Positions 53,516 to 62,698 are shown, counted from the stretch's first letter. The stretch: 64,000 nt of DNA from JAJKIV01 sp036741775 (GCA_036741775.1 DAINRQ010000017.1:1-64000), one strand, 5' to 3'. Program-made: numbers and translations. Notes: generated by a model not told the origin, from the letters alone.

Positions 53516-54232
53516 TTATGGGGTCGTGACCGCCGCACTGAGCGCGGCGCCACGGTGGTAGACCGACCGATGCGACGTGGTCGGAAGCTCGTCGACGTTC
53601 AATACGAGAGGAAGGAGCGGGGCCAACGAGTTGGCACGAATGACGACATCGGCCGCGTTGACGACGGCGGGGCGTTCGACTACCCCTGCGAACGCGACGA
53701 AGAGGTCCACGACAGGGCGGGCCTCGAGGTCGGTGCTCCCGTCTCCGACCATTGCGGCGGGGCGAGGAATGTTCCACTGCTCGATCGCGACCCGCTTGCC
53801 GCCGGTTGCGGCGAGGGGGGACGCCGCGTCGAATCCCGCGTACTGGCCGTCAGGTGAGAAGCGAACGTCCACGGCGGCGACGCGTTCGGCGGTGATGCCT
53901 ACCGCATCGGCCGCGGCACGCACCGCCGGGAGGAGACCACCGGAGATCACCCGAACGTCGATGCCGGCCGCCTGGAGCGCGGCGACCGTTTCGCGCGCAT
54001 CGGGGACGAGCCGCTCGACGTACTTTCGACTGAGCGCGTCGACGGCGGCGCGGGTGGGCCGCACCAGCTCGAGCCGGCGGCCGTAGACATCCTCGAGTGG
54101 AATTCGCCCGCGCATCGCTGCGTCGGTGAGCGCGGCTACCTCTTCACGGCAGTGCGCGGCCAGCTCGTCGATGCCTTCGATGGCCGAGAGCGTCGAATCA
54201 CAATCCAGCAGGACCGTCCGGAAACGCGGCAT
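53516..54232 (-). CDS. serB: Phosphoserine phosphatase (HAD)
   Basis: The 238-residue HAD enzyme has the nucleophile motif LLDCDSTLSAIEGIDEL, then a cap region (REEVAALTDAAMRGRIPLEDVYGRRLELVRP), DVRVISGGLLPAVRAAADAVGI (motif II Ser), GKRVAIEQ (motif III Lys) and AMVGDGSTDLEARPVVDLFVAFAG (motif IV Asp). It produces L-serine. The first codon ATG 54232 is clear. The C-terminal tail (YHRGAALSAAVTTP) is unconserved. It lies 17 bases after lpd, in the same direction as the transaminase and serA. Confidence 0.93.
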   Translation of the reverse strand: MPRFRTVLLDCDSTLSAIEGIDELAAHCREEVAALTDAAMRGRIPLEDVYGRRLELVRPTRAAVDALSRKYVERLVPDARETVAALQAAGIDVRVISGGLLPAVRAAADAVGITAERVAAVDVRFSPDGQYAGFDAASPLAATGGKRVAIEQWNIPRPAAMVGDGSTDLEARPVVDLFVAFAGVVERPAVVNAADVVIRANSLAPLLPLVLNVDELPTTSHRSVYHRGAALSAAVTTP

Positions 54233-54249
54233 TCGAGCCGAGCGAACCG

Positions 54250-55659
54250 CTAGACGTGAATCGGACGACCGAGGACGCCGAGCGCGGCCTCCTTTACCGC
54301 CTCGGACAGCGTCGGGTGCGAATGGACCGTCATCCCGATGTCTTCGGACGAGCCGCGGTACTCGAATGCCAGCACAACCTCGGCGCAGAGCTCCGACACG
54401 TTAGGCCCGATGAGGTGCGCACCGAGCAGCTCGTCTGTCCGAGCGTCGGCGATGAACTTCACGAAGCCGCTGGTCTCACCCAGCGTGCGAGCGCGCCCGT
54501 TCGCCGAGAATGGGAACTTGCCGACCTTATACTCTCGTCCGCTCTCCTTGACCTCGTGCTCGGCGAGGCCAACTGTTGCGATCTCCGGCCACGTGTACAC
54601 GATGGACGGCATCGAGCGGTAGTGCATCTCCGATGGTTTGCCGGCGATGACTTCCGCGGCAACGACGCCTTCCTCCTCGGCCTTGTGCGCGAGGAGCTTG
54701 CCGCCCACGACGTCACCGATGGCATAGACATTCGCCACGTTCGTGCGCATCGCGTGGTCCACGAGCACCTCCCCTCGCTTCCCGACCGCGAGCCCGAGCG
54801 CCGCTGCGTCGATCCCCGACAGAGACGGTCGGCGGCCAACCGAAACGAGCACGTAGTCGGCGTCCAGGGTCTCGGTACCTCCGTCCTTCTCCGTGTGCAC
54901 GAGCACGCGGGTCTCTTCCACGGAGGCACCGGTGACCTTCGTACCGACTCGAATCTCGAGGCCCTGTTTGCGAAGGACCTTGTCGGCTTCCTTGACGATG
55001 TCGGCATCCATCCCGGGAAGTATGGATGGCATGAGCTCGACGACGGTCACCTTCGCGCCGAGGCGCCGCCACACGGAGCCGAGCTCGAGCCCGATCACGC
55101 CGCCGCCAACGACGACGAGGTGTTTCGGTACCTCCGGGATGGTCAGTGCGCCGACGTTCGAGAGAACGCGGCGTTCGTCGAACTCGAGAAACGGGAGCTC
55201 GATCGGCACGGAGCCAGTCGCGATGATGACGTCTTTCGACTGATAGGTGGTCGACGCGCCGTCGGCACCGGCGACTTCTACGATGTTTCCGGGGCGCAGG
55301 GATCCGCGGCCTTTTGCCCAGGTGATCTTGTTCTTCCTGAACAGGTACTCGATGCCGCGTGTGTTCTGGGCGACGACCTCGACCTTGCGCCGCATCATGG
55401 TCTCGAGGTCCAGGGAGAGCCCGTCGTATGAGAACCCGTGCTCGCGCGAGTGCAACCGAGCGAACTCGTAATGTTCTGATGACTGGAGCAGCGCCTTGGA
55501 TGGGATGCACCCGACGTTCACACACGTGCCGCCGAGCGTCTTGTCCATCTCGACGCAAACGGTCTTCAGGCCGAGCTGTGCGGCGCGGATGGCGGCGACG
55601 TAGCCGCCTGGACCGCCGCCGATCACGACGACGTCGGCCGATTCACTTGCAGGTGCCAT
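54250..55659 (-). CDS. lpd: Dihydrolipoamide dehydrogenase (E3)
   Basis: The 469-residue flavoenzyme (ATG 55659) starts ADVVVIGGGPGGYVAAIRAAQ (FAD), followed by the redox disulfide GGTCVNVGCIPSK, the NAD site VVVGGGVIGLELGS, VYAIGDVVGGKLLAHKAEEEG and the C-terminal active-site His region HSHPTLSEAVKEAAL. E3 reoxidises the lipoyl arm of E2 in 2-oxoglutarate/pyruvate dehydrogenase complexes. The gene starts 25 bp after a Rho-independent terminator that ends the upstream transcript, so it needs its own promoter in or close to the loop. Codons upstream of 55659 are non-conserved. Confidence 0.95.
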   Translation of the reverse strand: MAPASESADVVVIGGGPGGYVAAIRAAQLGLKTVCVEMDKTLGGTCVNVGCIPSKALLQSSEHYEFARLHSREHGFSYDGLSLDLETMMRRKVEVVAQNTRGIEYLFRKNKITWAKGRGSLRPGNIVEVAGADGASTTYQSKDVIIATGSVPIELPFLEFDERRVLSNVGALTIPEVPKHLVVVGGGVIGLELGSVWRRLGAKVTVVELMPSILPGMDADIVKEADKVLRKQGLEIRVGTKVTGASVEETRVLVHTEKDGGTETLDADYVLVSVGRRPSLSGIDAAALGLAVGKRGEVLVDHAMRTNVANVYAIGDVVGGKLLAHKAEEEGVVAAEVIAGKPSEMHYRSMPSIVYTWPEIATVGLAEHEVKESGREYKVGKFPFSANGRARTLGETSGFVKFIADARTDELLGAHLIGPNVSELCAEVVLAFEYRGSSEDIGMTVHSHPTLSEAVKEAALGVLGRPIHV

Positions 55660-55683
55660 GGGATCGAGGCAGAGAAGGGGAGT

Positions 55684-55728
55684 GAAAAAAAGTAGCGGGT
55701 ACGGCCACCGAAGGCGACCGTACCCGCT
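55684..55728 (-). terminator. Rho-independent terminator (minus strand)
   Basis: An 11-bp stem (55694-55704 with 55718-55728) is followed on the minus strand by CTACTTTTTTTC, a clear T run. It is directed toward lpd and lies 23 bp after the stop of the unknown 146-residue protein. It ends that unit. Confidence 0.88.
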
Positions 55729-55750
55729 GCTCCCCCTCAGGGAGATTCTA

Positions 55751-56191
55751 CTACCCGCTCGACCCAACCTCCGCCCGAACCGCGACGAATCGTCCTGCAC
55801 GCACCTGCCGATAGCCACGCACGAGCCGGGTATTGAACTTCCCCGAGATCTTGTTGTCGATGCGCCGCCCTTCGAACACGGTGACGACGTCGGCGTTCTC
55901 GCGCGGATCGAAGTACGGACCGACCAGGGCGACGAACGTGCTCTGACTCGCCTCGAGCAACTTCACTCCGGTCGGCGGGACGTCCTTCGTCATGAAGAAC
56001 AGGAACCGCCCAACGACCGACGCATCGACCGACGCGTCGCGAATCAGCGTGAACGGAACGCTGACATCATCGGCGGCGGCCATCAGGTGACCACGCCAGA
56101 CCCCGGCCAGCGCCGACATGATCGGCGGCCTGAAGCTTCCGCGCGCGGGCGGAAGAGGGGTGAATGCGAACGACGTTGACGACTTTCCCAT
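55751..56191 (-). CDS. Protein of unknown function (146 residues)
   Basis: ATG 56191 is preceded by AGGAG at a good distance (ACAGGAGTAACGAG), supporting this start. The protein is soluble, without signal or membrane helix, and is mainly predicted beta (GRFLFFMTKDVPPTGVKLLE, STFVALVGPYFDPRENADVVTVFEGRRI, FNTRLVRGYRQVRAGRFVAVRAEVG). No family is recognised. Located between sucB and lpd, but separated from both by strong hairpins, so it is probably transcribed alone. Confidence 0.7.
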   Translation of the reverse strand: MGKSSTSFAFTPLPPARGSFRPPIMSALAGVWRGHLMAAADDVSVPFTLIRDASVDASVVGRFLFFMTKDVPPTGVKLLEASQSTFVALVGPYFDPRENADVVTVFEGRRIDNKISGKFNTRLVRGYRQVRAGRFVAVRAEVGSSG

Positions 56192-56413
56192 CTCGTTACT
56201 CCTGTCACCGCTCACTACGGGGCGTCCTTCGAAAAGTGTCGGCTTGAATTTCGACGCGACGTTTCCCGGTCGAGGTCGCCCGAACGGTCGTAGCAACACG
56301 CACGACCGTCGATCGAATCTCTTGCAATGTTGGATGCAACGAGATCGAAAAGGGTTTGCCATTCACGCGATACTGACAGATCCGAGACGAATCGCTGGCA
56401 GAACCGTACCGTT

Positions 56414-56473
56414 CGCACAGAAACACGAGGCGCCGGGCTCCCGCGGGAGCCCGGCGCCTCGTGTTTCTGTGCG
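56414..56473. repeat. 60-bp perfect palindrome (30-bp arms)
   Basis: Bases 56414-56443 are the exact reverse complement of 56444-56473. The centre reads CCCGCGGG. It lies 12 bp from the sucB stop (56486). It can form a very stable hairpin as the sucB terminator, but there is no T tract, and the arms extend further than normal for a terminator. Confidence 0.85.
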
Positions 56474-56485
56474 GCCGACGACCGC

Positions 56486-57760
56486 TCAGTCGATAAGCAT
56501 CGTGGCGGGATCCTCCATGAGCTCCTTCACGCGCACGAGGAACAGAACGGCCTGCTGTCCGTCGATGATGCGGTGATCGTATGACAGCGCGACATACATC
56601 ATTGGACGGATCTCCACTTTACCGTCGATGGCGATGGGGCGCTCCTGAATCTTGTGCAGCCCGAGGATCGCGACCTGCGGATAGTTGATGATTGGCGTCG
56701 AGATGAGCGACCCGAACACGCCGCCGTTCGTGATGGTGAACGTGCCGCCAGTGAGGTCGTCCATGGTGAGCTTTCCGTCGCGCGCACGCTTGGCGACCTC
56801 GCCGATCTCGTTCGAGACCTCGATCATCCCCTTTCGATCGGCATCCTTCACGTTCGGCACGACCAGCCCGGCGTCGGAAGCGACCGCGATGCCCATGTTG
56901 ACGTAGTGTTTGTACACGATCGAGTCGCCGTCGATCTGCGCATTCACTACCGGGTATGCCTTGAGCGCCTGAACCGTGGCCTTCACGAAGAATGGCATGA
57001 AGCTCAGCTTCACGCCGCGCTCCTTCTCCATCCGCTCCTTGATCCGCTCGCGCAGCGACATCACGGCGGACATGTCGATCTCGTTGAAGGTCGTGAGGTG
57101 CGCGGTGGCGTGCTGCGACTCGAGCAGATGTTCGGCGATGCGCTTGCGGCGCGTGGACATCTTCTCGCGCGTCTCGCGCGCTCCGTCGCCGGCGGGCTGG
57201 GACGTCGGTGGGGCGGCTGGCGGCGCCTTGGCAGGCGCGGGTGCCGCGACAGGTTGAGCAGCGGACCGCTGTTCAATGACGTCCGACTTGCTCACGACGC
57301 CGCCGCGTCCTGTCCCACTGACCGCGGCGAGATCGATGCCCTCCTCAGCGGCCATGCGTCGAGCCGCGGGGGCGGCACGGGGCTTTGCGGTCTGGCCGTC
57401 AGACGCCGGTGCCGAAGCCGCGGGAGGAGCGGGAGGAGCAGCTTGCGCGGTCGCCTGGTTCGACCCGCCACCGGCCGCTGCTGACGTAGGCGTCGCCGCC
57501 GCCGGTGTCGCGGCAGATCCGGCCGCCGTCTCGTCGACTTCGCCGAGCACCTCGTCGACCGCGACGACATCGCCTTCGTGTTTGACCTGGCGGGCGAGCA
57601 CGCCGCCTTTGAGCGCGGGCACCTCGACGGTAACTTTGTCCGTCTCCAGCTCGACCAGTGTCTCGCCGGCGGCAACGGCCTCTCCCTCTTTCTTGAGCCA
57701 GCGAGCGATCGTCGCTTCGACGATGGATTCTCCGAGTGGCGGGACCTTGATCGAAATCAT
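56486..57760 (-). CDS. sucB: Dihydrolipoyllysine-residue succinyltransferase (2-oxoglutarate dehydrogenase E2)
   Basis: ATG 57760 gives 424 residues with one lipoyl domain (VKVPPLGES..., lipoyl Lys in ELETDKVTVEV), a Pro/Ala linker, a peripheral-subunit-binding domain (PAARRMAAEEGIDLAAVSGTGRGGVVSKSDV) and a catalytic acetyl/succinyltransferase domain ending in SYDHRIIDGQQAVLFLVRVKELMEDP (His and Asp of HxxxDG). It transfers succinyl from E1 to CoA in the TCA cycle. E1 (sucA) is not in the window. E3 (lpd) lies 0.8 kb downstream. Confidence 0.94.
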   Translation of the reverse strand: MISIKVPPLGESIVEATIARWLKKEGEAVAAGETLVELETDKVTVEVPALKGGVLARQVKHEGDVVAVDEVLGEVDETAAGSAATPAAATPTSAAAGGGSNQATAQAAPPAPPAASAPASDGQTAKPRAAPAARRMAAEEGIDLAAVSGTGRGGVVSKSDVIEQRSAAQPVAAPAPAKAPPAAPPTSQPAGDGARETREKMSTRRKRIAEHLLESQHATAHLTTFNEIDMSAVMSLRERIKERMEKERGVKLSFMPFFVKATVQALKAYPVVNAQIDGDSIVYKHYVNMGIAVASDAGLVVPNVKDADRKGMIEVSNEIGEVAKRARDGKLTMDDLTGGTFTITNGGVFGSLISTPIINYPQVAILGLHKIQERPIAIDGKVEIRPMMYVALSYDHRIIDGQQAVLFLVRVKELMEDPATMLID

Positions 57761-57844
57761 TCCGCGAATCCAGTGGACCGGTTTGGTTGGCCGCGTGCTA
57801 CGTCGTGCCGAGGGTGTCGCGGAATATAACCGTCGAGGAAATGC

Positions 57845-58888
57845 GTGCGAGCGCTGACGATCGACGCTCACGGCGAGTTGGATCAGCTCACGTATCGAGA
57901 GGACCTGCCTGTTCCCGAGCTCGCCGCGCCAGACGACGTGCGCGTGCGTGTGCACGCGGCGGCATTGAACCATCTCGACCTGTGGGTCGTCCGAGGCGTG
58001 CCCGGGGTTCGCATCACCCCGGGCTGGATCCTCGGCGCGGACTGCGCCGGGGTTGTGGATGCCGTCGGGTCAGCCGTGACATCGGTGCATGTCGGTGACC
58101 ATGTGGTGGTCAACCCTGGCGTCAGCGACCGCACCTGCGAGTACTGTCTGACGGGTGACAACCCGCTCTGCCTCCAGTATCGCATCCTCGGCGAGCACCG
58201 CACGGGAACGATGGTAGAGTTCGTCGTCGTGCCCGCCGCGAACGTCGCGACGATTCCTGGCCACCTGCGCCTCACGACAGCTGCGGCATTTCCGCTCTCC
58301 ACGCTGACGGCATGGCGCATGGTCATCTCGCGCGCCCGCGTGCAGCCGTCCGACCTCGTGTTGATCCGTGGGATCGGCGGTGGGGTCGCATTGGCCGCGC
58401 TGCAGATCACGAAAAGAACGGGTGCCCGGGTGTGGGTCACGTCGCGGAGCGATACGAAGCTCGAACGTGCGGTTGCGCTCGGGGCCGATGGGACGATGAA
58501 CGAACGAGCAGTGGATGTCGCGAAGGAGGTGCGAGCGCGGACCGGGAAGCGCGGCGTCGACGTCGTGCTCGATTGCGTCGGCGAGGCCACGTGGACGTCA
58601 TCGCTCGGCGCGCTCGGGAAGCGTGGTCGTCTCGTGACGTGCGGCGGCACGTCCGGACCGTTCGTCCAAACGGACATCCGCCGCCTCTTCTGGAACCAGT
58701 GGACGCTCATGGGTTCGACCATGGGCAGCGATGCGGAGTTCGATGCGGCGGTGAGTGAGCTGCGCGCAGGTCGGCTCGTGCCACCGATCGACTCGGTGTT
58801 CCCGCTTCGCGACGGACGCGACGCGTTCGCCCGGCTGCAATCGGGTGAGCAGTTCGGCAAGGTCGTCATCGACCTGGGGGTTCCGTGA
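57845..58888 (+). CDS. Zinc-type alcohol dehydrogenase/quinone oxidoreductase-like MDR protein
   Basis: The 347-residue MDR-family protein has AALNHLDLWVVRGVPGVRITPGWILGADCAGVVDAVGSAVTSV (N-terminal catalytic domain), and then CEYCLTGDNPLC, a partial structural-zinc Cys set with three rather than four Cys. The nucleotide site IRGIGGGVALAALQITKRTGARVWVTSRS and VDVVLDCVGEATW follow. It probably reduces or oxidises a small carbonyl with NAD(P)H; the substrate is unknown. The GTG start at 57845 is in frame. The stop overlaps the next start (GTGA at 58885-58888). Confidence 0.88.
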   Translation: MRALTIDAHGELDQLTYREDLPVPELAAPDDVRVRVHAAALNHLDLWVVRGVPGVRITPGWILGADCAGVVDAVGSAVTSVHVGDHVVVNPGVSDRTCEYCLTGDNPLCLQYRILGEHRTGTMVEFVVVPAANVATIPGHLRLTTAAAFPLSTLTAWRMVISRARVQPSDLVLIRGIGGGVALAALQITKRTGARVWVTSRSDTKLERAVALGADGTMNERAVDVAKEVRARTGKRGVDVVLDCVGEATWTSSLGALGKRGRLVTCGGTSGPFVQTDIRRLFWNQWTLMGSTMGSDAEFDAAVSELRAGRLVPPIDSVFPLRDGRDAFARLQSGEQFGKVVIDLGVP

Positions 58889-59112
58889 CAGCCGACCGAG
58901 CGCAGTTCACGACCGACGAGCAGCGAGTGATCCGGGCGGCGGTAGTCGGCGGACAGCAGGCGGCGTGTCCCCGGTGCGGCGTGGCGCTCTCGGCACGAAC
59001 CATTGGGGGCGGCTCGTTCGGGCTCGGGTACGCGCGGCGCCGCGAGTGGTTGATCTGCCCGAAATGCCACCGGAGCGCCATCTTCGACGTGAAACGCGGT
59101 ACCCGCAACTGA
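58885..59112 (+). CDS. Small zinc-ribbon protein
   Basis: The 75-residue protein has two Cys pairs, CPRC near 28-31 and CPKC near 58-61, separated by about 26 residues: a zinc ribbon. An N-terminal helix (FTTDEQRVIRAAVVGGQQ) precedes it. It is translationally coupled to the MDR gene, and 22 bp separate it from the next gene. It may bind RNA/DNA or act as a chaperone for a partner; function unknown. Confidence 0.8.
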   Translation: MTADRAQFTTDEQRVIRAAVVGGQQAACPRCGVALSARTIGGGSFGLGYARRREWLICPKCHRSAIFDVKRGTRN

Positions 59113-59134
59113 AGGGCCGACCCGGAGTCACGAC

Positions 59135-59887
59135 ATGACCTTCATCGAGCGACTGCAGAGCAGCTTCGGGCAGTTCGCTGAGTTCGTTCCCGCGTTGTTC
59201 GGCGCGTTGATCATCCTCTTCGCCGGCTACCTGCTGGCGAAGCTCATCGAACGAGGTACCGAGCGGCTCCTTCGCCGGATGCGGCTCAACTACCTGCTCG
59301 AGCGCGGCGGCGTCATGCAGGCGGTCGAGCGCTCGGGGTCGCACTTCAATCCCTCGCGGGTCATCGCGAACCTCGTCTTCTGGTTCGTGATGTTCGTCGT
59401 GATCATGATTGCCGCGAACGCGCTCGGCATGGAGACGCTCGCGGACGTGTTCTCGGAGCTCGTCGGCTACATCCCGAGCATGATGGCGGCGATCGTCCTG
59501 TTGATCGTCGGTATCGTACTGGGCAGGTTCGTCGGTGGATTGATTCTGGCCTCCGCGGGCGGCATCCAGGGTGGCCCGACGCTGGCGCGTGTCGGGCGAT
59601 GGGGAGTGATCGTCCTCGCCATCTTCATGGCGCTCCAGCAGCTCGGGATCGCGAATGAGATCGTGGTGACGGCGTTCGCGATTCTCTTCGGCGCGGTGGC
59701 GCTGGCGCTCGCGCTGTCGTTCGGGCTCGGCAATCGCGAGCTCGCGGGCGAGATCACGCGCGAATGGTGGGAACGCTACAAGGCCGAGCGCGACGCGATT
59801 GCGGCGGCGGAGCGAGATGAGGAGATGGCCGACGAACGCGAGGCCGAAGGTAACCCGGGCCTGGGTGCCGGCGACGGCCCCGAATGA
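59135..59887 (+). CDS. Membrane protein with conserved TM-helix repeat (small mechanosensitive-channel-like)
   Basis: The 250-residue protein has four likely membrane helices (about 18-38, 82-100, 112-135 and 152-195 in two parts), with the PF05552-like TM repeat FAGYLLAKLIERGTERLLRRM... and IPSMMAAIVLLIVGIVLGRFVGGLI. Such repeats occur in MscS-like proteins, but the cytoplasmic MscS beta domain is missing, and the C-terminus is a short acidic tail (DEEMADEREAEGNPG). It may regulate or assist osmotic-stress channels; unproven. Confidence 0.82.
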   Translation: MTFIERLQSSFGQFAEFVPALFGALIILFAGYLLAKLIERGTERLLRRMRLNYLLERGGVMQAVERSGSHFNPSRVIANLVFWFVMFVVIMIAANALGMETLADVFSELVGYIPSMMAAIVLLIVGIVLGRFVGGLILASAGGIQGGPTLARVGRWGVIVLAIFMALQQLGIANEIVVTAFAILFGAVALALALSFGLGNRELAGEITREWWERYKAERDAIAAAERDEEMADEREAEGNPGLGAGDGPE

Positions 59888-59939
59888 CTGCGCGACTGGC
59901 ACATGAAGCCGCGCCGAGACACGAGGAGCAACGACGTCC

Positions 59940-61286
59940 ATGACTGAAACCGCAACGGTGTCTGGTGTCCTGGGATCAGAGCTGTCGCTCGAGCAACTCT
60001 GGATGCCCTTTACCGCAAATCGCGCGTTCAAGCGTGCGCCGCGACTGCTCGCGTCGGCGAGCGGCATGTACTACACGACGGTGGACGGTCGCCGGGTGCT
60101 AGACGGCACCGCGGGGCTCTGGTGCGTCAACGCGGGTCATTGTCGGGAGCCGATCGTTCGCGCCGTGCAGGAGGCCGCGGCGACGCTCGACTTCGCGCCA
60201 GGTTTCCAGATGGGCCACCCATACAGCTTCGCGCTCGCGGAGCGAGTGGTGGCGATGCTGCCCGGGGCGCTCGATCACGTGTTCTTCGCGAACTCGGGGT
60301 CGGAAGCGGTGGATTCCGCGCTCAAGCTCGCCTTGGCGTACTTCCAGGCGCGCGGCGAGCCGCAGCGTACGAGGTTCGTCGGTCGGTTGCGCGGCTATCA
60401 CGGGGTGGGGTTCGGGGGCATCTCGGTTGGCGGTATCGAGACGAACCGTCGCGCATTCGCGTCGCAGCTTCTGCCGCACGTGGATCACCTTCCGCACACG
60501 CACGACCTCGCGCGCAATGCCTTCTCGCGCGGGGAGCCGGTGCACGGTGCGGAGCTCGCCGACGACCTCGAGCGGATCGTGCGTGAGCGCGGCGCCGAGA
60601 CGATCGCGGCGGTGATCGTCGAGCCGATGGCCGGATCCACGGGCGTGCTCATCCCGCCGCGCGGATACCTAACGCGACTGCGTGAAATCTGCGACCGCCA
60701 CGGGATCCTCCTCATCTTCGACGAGGTGATCACGGGGTTCGGCCGCCTCGGCACCCCGTTCGCCGCCGATTATTTCGGTGTGACGCCGGACATGATGACG
60801 GTGGCAAAGGGGCTGACGAACGCCGCGGTGCCCATGGGGGCGGTGTTCGTCGATGGCAAGATCTACGAGACGGTGATCAATGCGACGCCCTCGGGGATCG
60901 AGCTGTTTCACGGGTACACGTACTCGGGACACCCGCTGGCGGCGGCGGCCGGCCTCGCGACGCTCGAGCTATACCGGACGGAAGGGCTGTTCGAGCGGGC
61001 CGCGTCGCTGGCGCCGTACTGGGAGGACGCGCTTCATTCGTTGCGTGCCTTACCTAACGTCATCGACTTGAGGAACCTCGGTCTCGTGGGCGGGATCGAG
61101 CTCGAGCCGCGTCCGAACGCGCCGGGCACGCGCGGGTTCGAGGTGTTCCTCGAGTGCTTCAATCGGGGCGCGCTCGTTCGCGTCACCGGCGACATCATCG
61201 CCTTGTCGCCGCCGTTGATCATCGAGAGGTCGCAGATCGATATGCTGCTGGAGACGCTGAGCGAGGCGATCACGGCGGTTTCGTGA
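59940..61286 (+). CDS. Class III aminotransferase (beta-alanine/omega-amino acid: pyruvate type)
   Basis: The 448-residue PLP enzyme has LWMPFTANRAFKRAPRLL (family N-terminus), DGTAGLWCVNAGH, FFANSGSEAVDSALKLALAY (PLP phosphate cup), RLRGYHGVGFGGISVGG, VIVEPMAGSTGVLIPPRGYLTRLREICDRHGILLIFDEVITGFGRLG (Asp pairing with the PLP nitrogen) and the Schiff-base Lys in MMTVAKGLTNAAVPMGAV. It matches the beta-alanine-pyruvate transaminase branch. Possible role in beta-alanine or omega-amino acid metabolism. Confidence 0.93.
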   Translation: MTETATVSGVLGSELSLEQLWMPFTANRAFKRAPRLLASASGMYYTTVDGRRVLDGTAGLWCVNAGHCREPIVRAVQEAAATLDFAPGFQMGHPYSFALAERVVAMLPGALDHVFFANSGSEAVDSALKLALAYFQARGEPQRTRFVGRLRGYHGVGFGGISVGGIETNRRAFASQLLPHVDHLPHTHDLARNAFSRGEPVHGAELADDLERIVRERGAETIAAVIVEPMAGSTGVLIPPRGYLTRLREICDRHGILLIFDEVITGFGRLGTPFAADYFGVTPDMMTVAKGLTNAAVPMGAVFVDGKIYETVINATPSGIELFHGYTYSGHPLAAAAGLATLELYRTEGLFERAASLAPYWEDALHSLRALPNVIDLRNLGLVGGIELEPRPNAPGTRGFEVFLECFNRGALVRVTGDIIALSPPLIIERSQIDMLLETLSEAITAVS

Positions 61287-61305
61287 TCTCACGCCGCGCG
61301 GTTTC

Positions 61306-62550
61306 ATGACGATGGAGGGCACGGTGGGTGTCATCGCGGCGAGACGTATGCGGGCGTTCCTGGGGTGGATCGCTGTTCTGGCGCTGCCGGTGGCGGCTAA
61401 CGGGCAGGCCGAAGCGCAGCCCACGAAGCCGCGCGCTCGGGAGCTCGGCCTCCCGATTGGCGGCACTCCGGGGCCGCTCGACGCGATCACCGACGTCGCG
61501 GGGGTCGAAGTCGGGCACACCACCCTCATCTCGGGCAGCGGCAAGCTCGTGGTGGGGACGGGCCCGGTGCGCACTGGTGTCACGGTGATCCACCCGCGCG
61601 GGAAAGCGAACGCTGATCCAGTGTTCGGCGCCTGGTTCACGCTGAACGGGAACGGTGAGATGACCGGCACGACCTGGCTCCAGGAGTCCGGGATCCTGGA
61701 AGGCCCGCTCGCCATCACGAACACCCACAGCGTCGGCGTCGTGCGCGACGCGATTCTGCAGTGGCAGGTTGGCAAGCCAGGGATGCAACCGTGGGGGCTT
61801 CCGGTGGTCGCCGAAACGTTCGACGGCAGTCTCAACGACATCAACGGCTTTCACGTCAAGCCGGAGCATGTGATCTCGGCCCTCGATAGCGCGAAGGGCG
61901 GTCGGGTAGCTGAAGGGAACGTAGGCGGTGGGACGGGGATGATATGCCACGGGTTCAAGGGCGGCATCGGGACCGCGTCTCGGCGCCTTTCGCCGCAGCA
62001 GGGTGGGTACACCGTCGGCGTTCTGGTGCAGTGCAACTATGGCGCTCGGCGCGATCTCCGCATCGCGGGCGTCCCGGTCGGGGAAGAAATCTCCGACCTG
62101 TTGCCTTGCATTGCGACCGGCGATTCGGCGGCTACCGGACCTGGGCGGGCGTGCGACCCGACCGCGAGAGATGACGAAGGTGCCGGCTCGATCATCGTGG
62201 TCGTGGCAACCGACGCCCCGCTGCTGCCGCACCAGCTCAAGCGCATTGCGACGCGTGTGTCGCTCGGAGTAGGCCGGATGGGCGGATGGGGCGGAAACTC
62301 GTCCGGCGACATCTTCGTCGCGTTTTCGACCGCGAATGCAGGCACGGCTCGTGTCACGGACACGACCTCCGTGCGGATGCTGGCGAACGCGCGTCTGTCG
62401 CCGTTGTTCACCGCGACAGCTCAGGCGACCGAGGCGGCGATCGTCAATGCGCTCCTCGCGGCCGAGACGATGACCGGAGTGAACGACCTGCGCGTCTACG
62501 CGCTGCCGGTCGACCGATTACGCGCGATCATGAGGAAGTACGGGCGTTAG
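61306..62550 (+). CDS. P1/DmpA-family aminopeptidase (Ntn autoproteolytic, secreted)
   Basis: The 414-residue DmpA/BapA-type (S58) protein. Signal-like N-terminus (MRAFLGWIAVLALPVAANGQ, from an internal Met at residue 15; the ATG at 61306 gives extra leader). Motifs: GPLDAITDVAGVEVGHTTL, VRTGVTVIHPRG, TNTHSVGVVRDAI, NVGGGTGMICHGFKGGIGTASR and the autocleavage site GAG-SIIVVVATDAPL (Gly before the nucleophile Ser). The precursor is expected to split into two chains. It removes N-terminal D- or L-residues or beta-amino acids. It lies 19 bp after the omega-aminotransferase gene, a possible functional link through beta-peptides. Confidence 0.9.
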   Translation: MTMEGTVGVIAARRMRAFLGWIAVLALPVAANGQAEAQPTKPRARELGLPIGGTPGPLDAITDVAGVEVGHTTLISGSGKLVVGTGPVRTGVTVIHPRGKANADPVFGAWFTLNGNGEMTGTTWLQESGILEGPLAITNTHSVGVVRDAILQWQVGKPGMQPWGLPVVAETFDGSLNDINGFHVKPEHVISALDSAKGGRVAEGNVGGGTGMICHGFKGGIGTASRRLSPQQGGYTVGVLVQCNYGARRDLRIAGVPVGEEISDLLPCIATGDSAATGPGRACDPTARDDEGAGSIIVVVATDAPLLPHQLKRIATRVSLGVGRMGGWGGNSSGDIFVAFSTANAGTARVTDTTSVRMLANARLSPLFTATAQATEAAIVNALLAAETMTGVNDLRVYALPVDRLRAIMRKYGR

Positions 62551-62698
62551 CGAGCGGGGTTTGTGGCGCTGGTGAGGGGTTCGTCGTCAAGCGTCAACTC
62601 CGCTTGGCGACTGGGTACGACTGGAGTTCGAAACCCTCCGGTCCTCTCCTGGCTGCGCCGACGACACCTTCGACTATCCCGGCCTGGTCGCACCTTCG

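Noticed and set aside
56205..56426. Small minus-strand frames upstream of the 146-residue protein
   Set aside because: No ribosome-binding site and no conservation-like pattern; AGGAG before ATG 56191 identifies the true start.
62551..62698. tRNA-like T-loop TTCGAAA near 62627
   Set aside because: The flanking stem does not pair, and no anticodon or acceptor stem can be drawn.
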